Positions 18,420 to 28,729 of a stretch of DNA of 64,000 bases are shown piece by piece; positions within the stretch are counted from its first letter, which is position 1; each line of letters starts with the position of its first letter. The notes under the pieces were generated by a model. It searched no databases, was not told where the DNA came from, and worked only from the letters and a program-made list of their open reading frames with translations. This DNA is from Pseudomonas sp. KNUC1026 (lineage in GTDB: Bacteria > Pseudomonadota > Gammaproteobacteria > Pseudomonadales > Pseudomonadaceae). The stretch is from positions 4,573,501 to 4,637,500 of the forward strand of contig NZ_CP087138.1 in NCBI RefSeq assembly GCF_021650705.1, in the 5' to 3' direction. A program made the translations under genes and the position numbers.

Positions 18420-18445
18420 GTCTCTAGCCCAGGTCGTCGTCGCCC

Positions 18446-18928
18446 ATGCTTAAAACGCCTTTGGCCAACCAGCCTCATGATCACTCTCGCTGCGTGCACA
18501 GCGCGCTGTCCGAAGCCGATGCCATTTGCGCACAGAAAGGCCTGCGCCTGACTGCGCTGCGCAAGCGCGTGCTCGAGTTGGTCTGGCAGAGCCACAAGCC
18601 TCTTGGTGCCTATGACATCCTGGCCGTGCTCAGCGAGCAGGACGGCCGCCGCGCCGCGCCGCCTACAGTCTACCGGGCCCTGGATTTCCTTCTGGAAAAC
18701 AACCTGGTGCACCGCCTGGCTTCACTCAATGCCTTCATGGGCTGCGCCCACCCCGAGCATGCGCATCAGGGCCAGTTCCTGATCTGCCGCCAATGCCATG
18801 TGGCTGTGGAGCTCGAGCAAGTGAACATTACCCAAGCCATCGAGGCGGGTGCCGCCGGCATCGGCTTTACGGTGGAGTCGCAAACCGTTGAAGTCGTGGG
18901 CCTGTGCACCAACTGCAAGGCGGCCTGA
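18446..18928 (+). CDS. zur: Zinc uptake regulator Zur (Fur family)
   Basis: The 160-residue Fur-family repressor has an N-terminal winged helix (GLRLTALRKRVLEL, then PPTVYRALDFLLENNLVHRL) and a C-terminal dimerisation domain. Metal sites are visible as HPEHAHQGQFLICRQC and the terminal CTNC, the paired CxxC of the structural zinc site. It represses zinc uptake when zinc is sufficient. Its stop overlaps the ATG of znuC (TGATG), so it heads the zur-znuC-znuB operon. Confidence 0.94.
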   Translation: MLKTPLANQPHDHSRCVHSALSEADAICAQKGLRLTALRKRVLELVWQSHKPLGAYDILAVLSEQDGRRAAPPTVYRALDFLLENNLVHRLASLNAFMGCAHPEHAHQGQFLICRQCHVAVELEQVNITQAIEAGAAGIGFTVESQTVEVVGLCTNCKAA

Positions 18929-19707
18929 TGAGCGACGCGCTGATTCGCCTGGAGCAGGTCACGGTTTCATTTGCTGGGCAGAACACCCTGGAACGCATCG
19001 ACCTGGCCGTGCGGCCTGGCGAGATCGTCACCTTGATCGGCCCCAACGGTGCCGGCAAAACGACCTTGGTACGCGCTGTTCTGGGCCTGCTCACACCGGA
19101 TAGCGGCAAAGTGTGGCGCAAGTCCAGGCTGCGTATCGGCTACATGCCGCAGAAGCTTCAGGTGGATGCGACCCTGCCCCTTTCGGTGCTGCGCTTTCTG
19201 CGCCTGGTGCCTGGCGTCACCCGTGAACAAGCCTTGGCGGCACTCCACGAGGTAGGCGCGGCGCAGGTGATCGACAGCCCTGTCCAGACGATTTCCGGCG
19301 GTGAGACGCAGCGAGTGCTGCTCGCCCGTGCCCTTCTGCGAGAGCCCGAGCTGCTGGTGCTGGACGAACCGGTTCAGGGGGTCGACGTCGCCGGCCAGGC
19401 CGAGCTGTACAGCCTGATCACGCGCCTGCGCGACCGCCATCGCTGCGGTGTACTGATGGTGTCTCACGACCTGCACGTGGTGATGAGCACCACCGATCAG
19501 GTCGCGTGCCTGAACCGGCATGTTCGCCGTTCAGGCCACCCTGAGCAGGTCAGTGGCGACCCCGCTTTCGTCGAGCTGTTCGGCGAAGCCGCGCGCAGCC
19601 TGGCCATCTATCACCACCATCACGACCACGCCCACACCTTGCACGGCGAAGTGGTCGCCGATGCGGGGCACACGCATTCGCACGGTACACACTGCAACCA
19701 TGGCTGA
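18928..19707 (+). CDS. znuC: Zinc ABC transporter ATP-binding protein
   Basis: The 259-residue ATPase starts MSDALIRLEQVTV at 18928. Walker A is GPNGAGKTT, the signature is ISGGETQR, Walker B is LLVLDEP and the switch His is in VSHDLHV. The C-terminal tail is rich in His (YHHHHDHAH and HTHSHGTHCNHG), a metal-binding extension common in zinc importers. It overlaps zur at its start and znuB by eight bases at its end. Confidence 0.95.
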   Translation: MSDALIRLEQVTVSFAGQNTLERIDLAVRPGEIVTLIGPNGAGKTTLVRAVLGLLTPDSGKVWRKSRLRIGYMPQKLQVDATLPLSVLRFLRLVPGVTREQALAALHEVGAAQVIDSPVQTISGGETQRVLLARALLREPELLVLDEPVQGVDVAGQAELYSLITRLRDRHRCGVLMVSHDLHVVMSTTDQVACLNRHVRRSGHPEQVSGDPAFVELFGEAARSLAIYHHHHDHAHTLHGEVVADAGHTHSHGTHCNHG

Positions 19708-20485
19708 TTTTCTGCTCTACGCCCTGCTGGCGGGCCTTTCACTTGCAGTGGTCGCGGGGCCGTTGGGCTCGTTCGTGGTCTGGCGGCGCATGGCCTATTT
19801 CGGCGATACGCTGTCCCACGCTGCATTACTGGGCGTAGCGCTGGGCCTGGCACTCGATGTAAGCCCGGCGCTGGCGGTCACTGCCGGTTGCCTGTTACTG
19901 GCGGTGATACTGGTATCGCTGCAACGGCGCCAGCCGCTGGCGTCTGACACCCTTCTGGGCATCCTGGCACCCAGCACGCTTTCGTTGGGCCTGGTTGTGC
20001 TGAGCTTCATGCGCGATGTGCGCATCGACCTGATGGCCTATCTGTTTGGCGACTTGCTGGCCATCAGCCCCAGCGACCTTTACTGGATCGTTGGCGGCAG
20101 CCTGGTGGTGCTGGCCCTCCTCGGCCTGCTGTGGCGCCCGCTGCTGGCGATTACGGTTCACGAGGAACTGGCCAGGGTCGAAGGCCTGCCAGTGGCGAGC
20201 TTGCGCCTGGGGTTGATGCTGCTGATCGCCATCGTGATTGCAGTGGCGATGAAGATCGTAGGTGTGTTGCTGATCACCTCGCTGTTGATCATCCCGGCGG
20301 CTGCAGCGCAGCGCCATGCACGTTCGCCTGAGCAGATGGCGCTTGGCGCCAGCGTGCTTGGGGTGCTGGCGGTGTGCGCAGGGCTGTCGCTGTCCTGGTT
20401 CAAGGACACCCCGGCCGGCCCGTCGATCGTGGTCAGCGCGGCGCTGCTGTTCCTGCTCAGCTTTGCCTTGCCCCGGCGTGCCTAG
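19700..20485 (+). CDS. znuB: Zinc ABC transporter permease
   Basis: A 261-residue integral membrane protein of the ABC-3 family, with about eight hydrophobic segments from LLYALLAGLSLAVVAG to LLFLLSFALP. The family core GDTLSHAALLGVALG near residue 35 is present. It forms the channel for zinc delivered by ZnuA and energised by ZnuC. It is the last gene of the operon; a putative promoter-containing gap of 67 bases separates it from the next lipoprotein gene. Confidence 0.94.
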   Translation: MADFLLYALLAGLSLAVVAGPLGSFVVWRRMAYFGDTLSHAALLGVALGLALDVSPALAVTAGCLLLAVILVSLQRRQPLASDTLLGILAPSTLSLGLVVLSFMRDVRIDLMAYLFGDLLAISPSDLYWIVGGSLVVLALLGLLWRPLLAITVHEELARVEGLPVASLRLGLMLLIAIVIAVAMKIVGVLLITSLLIIPAAAAQRHARSPEQMALGASVLGVLAVCAGLSLSWFKDTPAGPSIVVSAALLFLLSFALPRRA

Positions 20486-20552
20486 GGCTTTTTCGCCTGG
20501 CCGATTAGCGTGTAAACTGCGCGGATTTTGCGCAACTAGAGAATTGCCCGCA

Positions 20553-21262
20553 ATGATATCTCCTGCCCTTCGCTGTCTGCTGGTCGCGTGGGTTTCGCTG
20601 GGCCTGGCCGCCTGTGCGGGCAAGCCAACCGAGCCGGCACCCCCTGCCGCGCCGTCGGCTGCGCAGGTGTTGCAGCAGAACATCGCCAGCGGCGAGCTGG
20701 CCACTGCCGAAGACCAATTGAGCACCTTGCAGGCACAGAGCCCGGCCGATCCAGAGCTGGACAACCTGCAACGGCAGTTGGCCGAGGCTTACCTGCAGCG
20801 CAGCCAGGTCTCTCTGCAAAAGGTGATGTGAACGCAGCGGCCACTGCTCTGGCTCGCGCCCGCGCCCTTATGCCTAAGGCGCCTGCGTTGGTGGGGGGTG
20901 TCAACGGTGCCATCACTCAGGCGCGTAAAGCTGAGCTCGAACAGGCCGAGGCTGCTCTGAAGGCAGCCGAAGCGAAACCTGCCGCCAAGGTCATCGACCC
21001 GGCTGCTACCAGCACCCCGGTAGCTCTGGATACCACCCATATTCGCAAGATGCAGGCACAGCTCGATGACATCGCGACCGATGTCGTCAACTACAACTGC
21101 GATGTCGTGGTCCAGGTGCCCCGCAAGGCAGACGCCCCCTGGCTGGAGGCTCTGCTGCGCAAGCGAGTCGACAAGTTGAACCCTGCACTTGAGTGGAAAC
21201 TCTCGCACAGGGTAGATCGGGCTCAACCGGCAATCATCATTCTTAGCCCGGCCAAGCCCTGA
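20553..21262 (+). pseudogene. Conserved Pseudomonas lipoprotein, one frameshift
   Basis: The protein (about 236 residues if repaired) starts MISPALRCLLVAW, with a lipobox LAAC. A helical, tetratricopeptide-like region (VLQQNIASGELATAEDQL and following) leads to a second half with a coiled segment rich in Ala/Lys/Glu and a C-terminal NYNCDVVVQVPRKAD domain. The break lies at 20818-20821, where four A stand where five are needed. It follows znuB in the same direction and is convergent with katE. The function is unknown; its place next to the znu genes is conserved among pseudomonads as I recall. Confidence 0.75.
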
Positions 21263-21271
21263 TCCTGTTCC

Positions 21272-23380
21272 TCAGGCCGGTACTGCCTTGGCTTTCGGCT
21301 CACGAGCCCACACGCGGTGCTGGCCGATAGCCTTGATGAACTTGGCCGGGTCACCGATTACCAGGCCCTCATCTTCGTCCAGTTGCAGGCTGTCGATCAG
21401 GGTCTTGGCGCCGGGGCAGGCGCCGATGGCTTTGAGGTGCTTGTAGGCTTCGAGCACAAAATGCTTGGCCACGCCGTCCTGCGACAGCGCCTTGACCGCC
21501 TCATCGCCGCCGATTACCCAGATGGCGTCGAACGCCACCGACGGCATGCCTTCCATGGAAGCATCCACTTCAAGTGTCTTGCCCTCCGCGGTTTTGACAG
21601 GCGCTGACGTTGGGCCCAGCAACTTGGCGTGAGCGCCTTCGTCAGCCAGCGCCTTGCGCACCGTATCCACAGCCTTGGCTTCACTGCCATCAGCCACCAG
21701 CAGTGCCACCTTGCGGCCCTTGATGTTGCCAGGCAGCAAGTTTTGCTGGCTGAGAGCGGGCGACTCTTTCAACGAAGACTGCTTGCCCTTGGTGCCGGCA
21801 GCCGGCGCAGGCAGGCCCAGATTCTTGGCCACGCGTGCAGCCAGCTCTGCGTCGATATTGGCCAGAATCTCGTTCACCTGGCGCTCGCGAATGTGCACAC
21901 GCTCGACCTTGCCCAGCTCGAAGCTGTAGGCAGCGATGATGTGTTCTTTTTCCGGCGTACTCATGCTGTTGAAGAACAGGCTTGCCTGGGAAAAGTGATC
22001 GCCGAACGACTCGCTGCGCTCCCGAACCTTGTGCGCTTCCACACGTTCCTGGTAGCTCTCGAAGCCCCCGTTCTGGGGGGCGGACGGCGTTTCTTTCGGC
22101 CAGCCACCATCGATCGAGTTGGGTTCGTAAGACGCGCGACCCTTGTCGATGGTCATGCGGTGCATCGCGTCACGTTGGCCATTGTGGTTGGGTGCCAGCG
22201 GGCGATTGATGGGGATCTCGTGGAAGTTCGGCCCACCGAGGCGGCTGATCTGAGTGTCGGTATAGGAGAACAGGCGGCCCTGCAGGAGCGGGTCGTTGGT
22301 GAAGTCGATACCTGGCACGATATGGCCTGGGCAGAACGCGACCTGCTCGGTTTCGGCGAAGTAGTTATCCGGGTTCCGGTTGAGCACCATCTTGCCCAGC
22401 GGGGTAACCGGTACTAGCTCTTCGGGAATGATCTTGGTCGGGTCGAGCAGGTCGAATTCGAACTTGTGTTCGTCTTCTTCCGGCACGATCTGCACACCCA
22501 GTTCCCATTCCGGGTAATCGCCGGTTTCAATGGCTTCCCAGAGGTCACGGCGGTGGTAGTCGGTGTCTTTGCCGGCGAGCTTCTGCGCCTCATCCCATAC
22601 CAGCGAGCAAACGCCCTGCGCTGGTTTCCAGTGGAATTTGACGAACACGGCTTTGCCATCGGTGTTGATCAGGCGGAAGGTGTGGATTCCGAAGCCCTGC
22701 ATGCTGCGCAGGCTTTTGGGGATCGCACGGTCCGACATTGCCCAGATGACCATGTGCGCGGATTCCGGCACCAGAGAGACGAAGTCCCAGAAGGTGTCGT
22801 GTGCAGAGCCGCCGGTAGGAATCTCGTTCTGAGGTTCAGGTTTCACTGCGTGGACGAAGTCAGGGAACTTGATCGCATCCTGAATGAAGAACACTGGCAT
22901 GTTATTGCCGACCAGATCGAAGTTGCCTTCATCGGTGTAGAACTTGACTGCGAAACCTCGCACATCACGAACGGTGTCGCCGGAGCCGCGCGGGCCCTGC
23001 ACGGTAGAGAAGCGTACGAATACTGGCGTTTGCTTGCCCTTGCCACGCAGGAAGCCTGCCTTGCTCAGCTCGCTGTGATCGGCATAAGACTCGAAGTAGC
23101 CATGCGCCGCGCAACCGCGAGCGTGCACGATTCGCTCCGGAATACGCTCGTGGTCAAAGTGCGTGATCTTCTCGCGCATGATGAAGTCTTCGAGCAACGA
23201 CGGGCCGCGCGAACCCACCTTGAGGGTGTTCTGGTTATCACTGACCTTGACGCCCTGATTGGTGCGCAGCGCCTGGCCGGTCGCATCGGAGCGATAGCTC
23301 TCGAGTGCGTCGGTCTTGGCGTTGTCGTTGGCGCGGTCCGGGGTATCGGTGCCGGCCAGCTCACTTTTGCCTGCTTTCAT
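21272..23380 (-). CDS. katE: Large-subunit monofunctional catalase (HPII type)
   Basis: Heme catalase that dismutates hydrogen peroxide, 702 residues, clade 2. The start at 23380 is preceded by GAGGAGAGGG. The distal His is His93 in ARGCAAHG, the distal Asn lies in NNMPVFFIQD, and the proximal tyrosine is in RLFSYTDTQ. The clade-specific C-terminal flavodoxin/DJ-1-like domain occupies about residues 540-690 (GRKVALLVADGSEA and following). No signal peptide is present, so it is cytosolic. It is transcribed divergently from metN. Confidence 0.95.
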   Translation of the reverse strand: MKAGKSELAGTDTPDRANDNAKTDALESYRSDATGQALRTNQGVKVSDNQNTLKVGSRGPSLLEDFIMREKITHFDHERIPERIVHARGCAAHGYFESYADHSELSKAGFLRGKGKQTPVFVRFSTVQGPRGSGDTVRDVRGFAVKFYTDEGNFDLVGNNMPVFFIQDAIKFPDFVHAVKPEPQNEIPTGGSAHDTFWDFVSLVPESAHMVIWAMSDRAIPKSLRSMQGFGIHTFRLINTDGKAVFVKFHWKPAQGVCSLVWDEAQKLAGKDTDYHRRDLWEAIETGDYPEWELGVQIVPEEDEHKFEFDLLDPTKIIPEELVPVTPLGKMVLNRNPDNYFAETEQVAFCPGHIVPGIDFTNDPLLQGRLFSYTDTQISRLGGPNFHEIPINRPLAPNHNGQRDAMHRMTIDKGRASYEPNSIDGGWPKETPSAPQNGGFESYQERVEAHKVRERSESFGDHFSQASLFFNSMSTPEKEHIIAAYSFELGKVERVHIRERQVNEILANIDAELAARVAKNLGLPAPAAGTKGKQSSLKESPALSQQNLLPGNIKGRKVALLVADGSEAKAVDTVRKALADEGAHAKLLGPTSAPVKTAEGKTLEVDASMEGMPSVAFDAIWVIGGDEAVKALSQDGVAKHFVLEAYKHLKAIGACPGAKTLIDSLQLDEDEGLVIGDPAKFIKAIGQHRVWAREPKAKAVPA

Positions 23381-23623
23381 TCTGCCCTCTCCTCAGTTGC
23401 GTAGGCCCCTTGGCAGGGCTCGTAACGCATGGATGCAATCGACGGTGTCTGGGTAGTGACTGAAGTGCTTGTGCGCTCGTTCCTTTTTCAGGCAGCCGGT
23501 CGGGCATATGGCCAAAATCAAGGCACAGGATGAAATTAGTGCTAAGGCGCTGCGGCGACGTCAGGTAAAATGGCCGGCTTTTTTGGCTATCAGCCCCTAT
23601 TTCGTGCCCAAAAGGTCCGCTCC

Positions 23624-24631
23624 TTGATCGAATTTCACGACGTCCACAAGACTTACCGCGTGGCCGGGAAAGACATCCCCGCCCTGCATCCCACGCAGCT
23701 GACGGTGCCCCGAGGGCAGGTGTTCGGCCTCATCGGCCATTCGGGGGCCGGCAAGAGTACTCTGCTGCGCCTGATCAACCGCCTGGAAGCGCCCAGCGGC
23801 GGCCGAGTGATGGTCGACGGCGAGGATGTAACGGCCATGAACGCCCGCCAACTGCGCGGCTTCCGCCAGCAGGTCGGGATGATCTTCCAGCACTTCAACC
23901 TGCTGGCCTCCAAAACCGTGGCAGACAACGTCGCCTTGCCACTGCGCCTCGCCGGTGGCCTGAGCCAGCGGGAAATCGATGAGCGCGTGGCCAGCCTGCT
24001 CGCCCGCGTAGGCCTGGCCGACCATGCGAGCAAGTATCCCGCGCAACTTTCCGGCGGCCAGAAGCAACGGGTAGGTATCGCCCGTGCGCTGGCCACTGAG
24101 CCCAAGATCCTGCTGTGCGACGAGGCCACCAGTGCGCTGGACCCTCAGACCACCGCGTCGGTGCTGCAACTGCTGGCCCAGATCAACCGGGAGCTGAAGC
24201 TCACCATCGTATTGATCACCCACGAAATGGACGTGATCCGCCGGGTGTGCGACCAAGTGGCGGTGATGGACGCCGGCCGTATCGTCGAACAAGGCCCAGT
24301 GGCCGAGGTGTTCCTGCATCCGCAACATCCGACTACGCGACGCTTCGTTCAGGAAGACGAGCAAGTGGATGAAAACGCGCAGCACGACGACTTCCGCCAC
24401 GTTCAGGGCCGCATCGTGCGACTGACCTTCCAGGGTGAGGCGACCTACGCACCGTTGCTGGGTACCGTGGCACGTGAAACCGGGGTCGACTACAGCATCC
24501 TGGCGGGGCGTATAGACCGTATCAAGGACAGCCCCTACGGCCAGCTCACGCTGGCCATCACCGGCGGTGACATGGACGCCGCTTTCGCCCGCTTCGCGGC
24601 AGCCGATGTGCATATGGAGGTCCTGCGCTGA
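23624..24631 (+). CDS. metN: Methionine ABC transporter ATP-binding protein
   Basis: The 335-residue ATPase of the MUT-type methionine importer. The best start is a TTG at 23624 giving MIEFHDVHKTYRV, preceded by AAAGG; an upstream ATG at 23570 would add a non-homologous leader. Walker A is GHSGAGKST, the signature LSGGQKQRV and Walker B LLCDEAT. The C-terminal NIL domain (from about residue 265) senses intracellular methionine and mediates trans-inhibition. Its stop overlaps the start of metI. Confidence 0.93.
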   Translation: MIEFHDVHKTYRVAGKDIPALHPTQLTVPRGQVFGLIGHSGAGKSTLLRLINRLEAPSGGRVMVDGEDVTAMNARQLRGFRQQVGMIFQHFNLLASKTVADNVALPLRLAGGLSQREIDERVASLLARVGLADHASKYPAQLSGGQKQRVGIARALATEPKILLCDEATSALDPQTTASVLQLLAQINRELKLTIVLITHEMDVIRRVCDQVAVMDAGRIVEQGPVAEVFLHPQHPTTRRFVQEDEQVDENAQHDDFRHVQGRIVRLTFQGEATYAPLLGTVARETGVDYSILAGRIDRIKDSPYGQLTLAITGGDMDAAFARFAAADVHMEVLR

Positions 24632-25306
24632 TGGACATTCTCGAGCCTTTTCCCTAATGTCGACGTGTTCGAGATCTGGGAGGCCTCCCGCGATACACTC
24701 CTGATGCTGGGCTGGTCACTGCTGTTCACTGTGGTGCTGGGCCTGCCGCTGGGCGTGGTGCTGTTCCTGGCCAGCCCACGGCAGCTGCTCGAAAGCCGCC
24801 GTATTTACCAGTGCCTTTCGGTGGTGGTGAACCTTTTGAGGTCCTTGCCGTTCATTATCCTGCTGGTACTGATGATGCCGATCACGCCATTGATCGCGGG
24901 TACTTCGCTGGGTGTGCCGGGTGCCATTCCGCCCTTGGTGGTGGGTACGGCACCCTTCTTCGCGCGGCTGGTTGAAACCGCCTTGCGTGAAGTGGACCGG
25001 GGCATCATCGAAGCCACGCAGTCGATGGGCGCAACCATTCGCCAGATCGTGTTCCGCGCGCTGCTGCCAGAGGCCCTGCCGGGCATTATCGCGGCGGTCA
25101 CCGTCACCACGATCGCGTTGGTGGGTTACACCGCCATGGCGGGTGCCGTGGGTGCCGGCGGGCTCGGGGACCTGGCCATTCGCAATGGTTACCAACGGTT
25201 CCAGACCGATGTGATGGTCGTTACGGTGGTAGTTCTGGTGGTACTGGTGCAAGTGGTGCAATCGGTGGGTGATCGCCTGGTAGCGCATTTTCTCGCAAGT
25301 AAATGA
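24631..25306 (+). pseudogene. metI: Methionine ABC transporter permease, one frameshift near the start
   Basis: The start ATGGACATTCTCGAG at 24631 overlaps the metN stop (TGATG), but the frame meets a stop after nine codons. The real frame reopens within about 15 bases (FPNVDVFEIWEASRDTLLM) and runs intact to 25306. The permease has five hydrophobic segments and the cytoplasmic coupling segment with EATQSMGATIRQI. One or two bases appear wrong at 24645-24655. Alternatively a start at 24665 could give a protein lacking about 12 residues. Confidence 0.88.
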
Positions 25307-25349
25307 TTGCCTGGCCGCCTTGCCGGCGGCCTTCACAAGGAGTCGATTC

Positions 25350-26125
25350 ATGAAAAAACTGCTGGTCGCCTGCGCCGCGCTGTTCGCACTGCAAGCACAC
25401 GCCGACGAAACCCTCAACGTGGCTGCCACCGCTGTGCCGCACGCCGAGATTCTCGAGTTCGTCAAACCCCAGCTGGCCCAGGAAGGCGTGGTGCTCAACG
25501 TGCGAGTGTTCACCGACTACGTTCAGCCCAACGTTCAGGTAGCCGAAAAGCGCCTGGACGCCAACTTCTTCCAGCACCAGCCCTGACCTGAACGAGTTCA
25601 ATGCCGGTAAGGGCACTGACCTGGTCGCGGTCACAGGCGTACATCTGGAGCCGCTGGGCGCCTATTCCAGCAAATACAAGAAGCTTGACGAGCTGCCCGG
25701 CGGGGCTACCGTGGTGATCCCCAACGACGCCACCAATGGCGGCCGTGCCCTGCTGCTGCTGCAAAACGCCGGGCTGATCAAGCTGAAGAACCCGACCGAT
25801 ATCCTGTCCACGCCCAAGGACATCGTGGAGAACAGCAAGGACCTGAAAATCCGTGAGCTAGAGGCAGCTACCCTGCCCCGCGTTTACACCACCGTCGACC
25901 TGGCATTGATCAACACCAACTATGCCCTGCAGGCCAAGCTCGATCCTTCCAAGGATGCGCTGGTGATCGAAGGCAAGGATTCGCCCTACGTGAACATCCT
26001 GGTTGCCCGCCCGGACAACAAGGATTCACCGGCCATGCAGAAGCTTGCCGCCGCGCTGCACAGCCCGGAGCTCAAGCAGTTCATTCAGGAGAACATACCA
26101 AGGCGCCGTAGTGCCTGCGTTCTAA
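25350..26125 (+). pseudogene. metQ: Methionine-binding protein MetQ, two frameshifts
   Basis: Substrate receptor of the MetNIQ importer, about 258 residues if repaired. AAGGAG precedes the ATG at 25350. The signal peptide is MKKLLVACAALFALQAHA without a clear lipobox Cys, so the mature protein may be soluble. NlpA-family blocks are seen: TAVPHAEILEFV, DYVQPN, FNAGKGTDLVAV and LALINTNYA. The first break lies near 25585 (one extra base, TGA created); the second at about 26095, after which the expected ending GAVVPAF and TAA (26123-26125) appear in another frame. Confidence 0.9.
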
Positions 26126-27724
26126 GCCAGGCTAGGCAGGGGCTCGGGTGGCGCCGCCACCAGCTCGCGAAACTGCCTGGCATCCAGGGCTTCGGCGAAC
26201 AGCCAGCCCTGGCCGTAGTCCACGCCCTCGCCGTGCAACAGCTCGGCCTGGGCCTCGGACTCGATCCCTTCGGCAATCACCTTCATGCCCAACGCGTGCG
26301 CCATGCGAATGATATGCGGCGCTACTCCACTGCTGGCGGCATCTTCCCCAACGCATCCACGAACGCCTTGTCGATTTTCAGGCAATCCACCGGCAGGTTC
26401 TGCAGGTAGGCCAGGCTGCTGTAGCCCGTTCCGAAATCGTCGATCAGTACCCGGTGGCCTCGCTCGCGAAAGGCTTTGAGGGTTTTCTGGGCCAGGGTCA
26501 CGTCCACCAGGCCACGCTCGGTCACCTCGAACGCGATCTGCGCGGGTAATACTCGGTGATGCTTGAGCAGGCGCGCGGCCACTGCCGCGATCCTTGGCTC
26601 GGTGACATCGCAGGCTGCCAGGTTCACCGAGACGTAAAGCTCCTTGTTGGCACGCAGCACTGTGCCTAGCTGTTCGAGAATGCTCTGCAGCACAAAGTCG
26701 GTGATATGGCGGATCAGGCCGCTGTTTTCGGCCAGTGGAATGAACAGCTCCGGGCTCGTCAGGCTCCCGTCGGGACGGCGCCAGCGCACCAGGGCTTCAG
26801 CGCCCACGCAGCGGCGGTTGTGCAGGTCGAAGATCGGCTGGTACATCACCCGGATCTCGCGCCGGCGCAACGCCCCTTGCAGCGCCGACTCCAGCGACTG
26901 GCGCTGGATCAGTGACTGGAACACCGTCCAACCTGTCAGCAATGCCAGTAGCAGGCTGGTCGGGTAGAACAGCCACAAAGGTGTGGCCATCAATGACGGC
27001 AGCTCGGCACGGGGGTGATAAGCACTAGCTGATAGTCAGGAAAGCGGGTAGCCATGCGGTAGATCAGGTGATCATCGGTGACCGACAAGGCGTTGGCTGG
27101 CGTTGGCGGCATGCCGGGCGGCGGCCAGGCCTGGGCAGGGCCGAGCACTGGAATCGCCTGGCGGCCCTGGTCGACCACCATCAGCAAGCTGCCATGAGCC
27201 GGCAGTTCGACCACATCGCTCAGGTGCCCTCGCGAGGTGGATACGCGAAACTCGCCTCTGCCCATCATCAGGGCTGCGCGGTTTTCGTCGGGCTCCTCGG
27301 TGGAGTTGAGCCAGTAACTGTAGGTTTCACCTTGCAGATCAGGCTGGTGGGCGGTACTGGCGACAGGCATGGAGACACGGTTGGAGCAGGCCTTGCCGCC
27401 CTGGAGGTAAGCGGCTTCGAACACGAACCGGTAATCGATGCCGACCTGGCGCAGCAACTGCAGCATGGGCTCACTGCAACCACGGATGGGCTGGGCGTCC
27501 AGGTCGTCCACGGCGCTGCGCAGTTGCGTGAAGATCTGCTCGAGGCGGCCAACGAAACGCTCGCCACGGGCGTTCATCAACTCACGCTCGTTTTCGAGCT
27601 GTTGATGGCGGATCAACCAGTGGCTGAAGGTGCACAGCACGGCCAGTGAAAGCCCGCCGATCAGCAGTGCGCAGGCGCCAGGGCGGCTGATGCGCTGGCG
27701 CAGCAATAGGAGATAAAGCAGCAT
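26122..27724 (-). pseudogene. CSS-motif/EAL cyclic-di-GMP phosphodiesterase, two frameshifts
   Basis: Read together, three frames give a membrane phosphodiesterase of about 530 residues. It begins MLLYLLLLRQRISRP with a transmembrane segment, has a periplasmic CSS domain (RGCSEPML with the CSS Cys and a second Cys in GKACSNR), a second membrane segment (LWLFYPTSLLLALLTG) and an EAL domain. Catalytic residues are all visible: EALVRW, SVNLAA, FEVTER, DDFGTGYSS, LKIDK, AEGIES and QGWLF. CSS-EAL enzymes are thought to be controlled by periplasmic redox. Breaks lie near 27006 (C missing) and 26346-26349 (one base short). It is convergent with metQ. Confidence 0.87.
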
Positions 27725-27828
27725 GATGAAGCTGTCCCGATGACCAGAGGGCCAAATATTCCGAAAACATTGGGCCCTCACGCCCAATCGGCCCTCCGAT
27801 TTAAGCCAAAGCGCCTCGCGGCGCAAGC

Positions 27829-28608
27829 TCAACGCATGTTCAGCAGTACCTGAATGAGCGCGGCGGTTTGCGCGTCAGGCACGCCGTCGTAGCGCTGTGG
27901 GCGGTAATGCATCTGAAAGGCACCGATGACGCGCTGGGTCGCGGTGTCGAGAGTGCCGCTCTGTGGAATCGAATAGCCCAGGCGCGACAGTTGTTCCTGA
28001 TACCAGGTGATGCTTGGCGGACTGATGTCGAAACGGGCTTTCTGCTGGGCCACTGCGGGTTCGGCAGGCCATACCCCAAAGCCCTCGGCGGCCAGCCGCT
28101 TCCATGGGAACAGCGGGCCGGGGTCTTGCTTGCGCAGCGGGGCGATATCGCTATGGCCGATGAAGTTGCGCTTGTCGATGCGATAACGGCTGGCGATATC
28201 ACGCAGCAGGTAGAGCAGCGACTGCACCTGCGCCTCGGTGTAGGGGTACCAGACACGACCACTGGCGGTGTCCTGGTAGCCGGGGTTGACGATTTCGATA
28301 CCGAGGGAGCTGGAATTGAGCCAGGTGCGGCCGTCCCATTCGCTTTCGCCGGCGTGCCAGGCGCGGTATTGCTCGTCTACCAGCTTGAAGATAGTTGCCT
28401 GAGTGTCGTCGCCGATCAGGTAGTGGGCACTCACCTGGCCGTGGGTGAGCAACTGCAGGGAGCGCTCCTGGGAGGCAGAGGTGTAATGCATCACCACGAA
28501 CTGCACACGGCTGTCGTAATTCACCGAAGGATGGCTGGTGTCGATGCGTGGCCCTGTGGCGCACCCGGCGAGCAGGGCAAAGAAGAGCAAGGCGAGATAT
28601 GGCTTCAT
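27829..28608 (-). CDS. N-acetylmuramoyl-L-alanine amidase, AmiD type lipoprotein
   Basis: A 259-residue protein starting MKPYLALLFFALLAGC; the lipobox LAGC predicts outer-membrane anchoring. The Amidase_2 domain has zinc ligands in VMHYTSA and FIGHSDIAP and the Glu of GIEIVNPG. A C-terminal peptidoglycan-binding domain (YQEQLSRLGYSIPQSG, then AFQMHYRPQRYDG) follows. Length and order match E. coli AmiD, which cleaves the lactyl-amide bond in muropeptides during cell-wall recycling. It is divergent from the LysR gene. Confidence 0.9.
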   Translation of the reverse strand: MKPYLALLFFALLAGCATGPRIDTSHPSVNYDSRVQFVVMHYTSASQERSLQLLTHGQVSAHYLIGDDTQATIFKLVDEQYRAWHAGESEWDGRTWLNSSSLGIEIVNPGYQDTASGRVWYPYTEAQVQSLLYLLRDIASRYRIDKRNFIGHSDIAPLRKQDPGPLFPWKRLAAEGFGVWPAEPAVAQQKARFDISPPSITWYQEQLSRLGYSIPQSGTLDTATQRVIGAFQMHYRPQRYDGVPDAQTAALIQVLLNMR

Positions 28609-28729
28609 AAGGTAGGGCGTCAACGCTGGCAGGAAACGCAACATTGTAACGCACGTAAGCGCAGCTGGAGCACAGCCTTCTCTCTGCGTTGCGGTAGGAT
28701 GCTGTCACAACCCTTTTCAGCAGACGTTC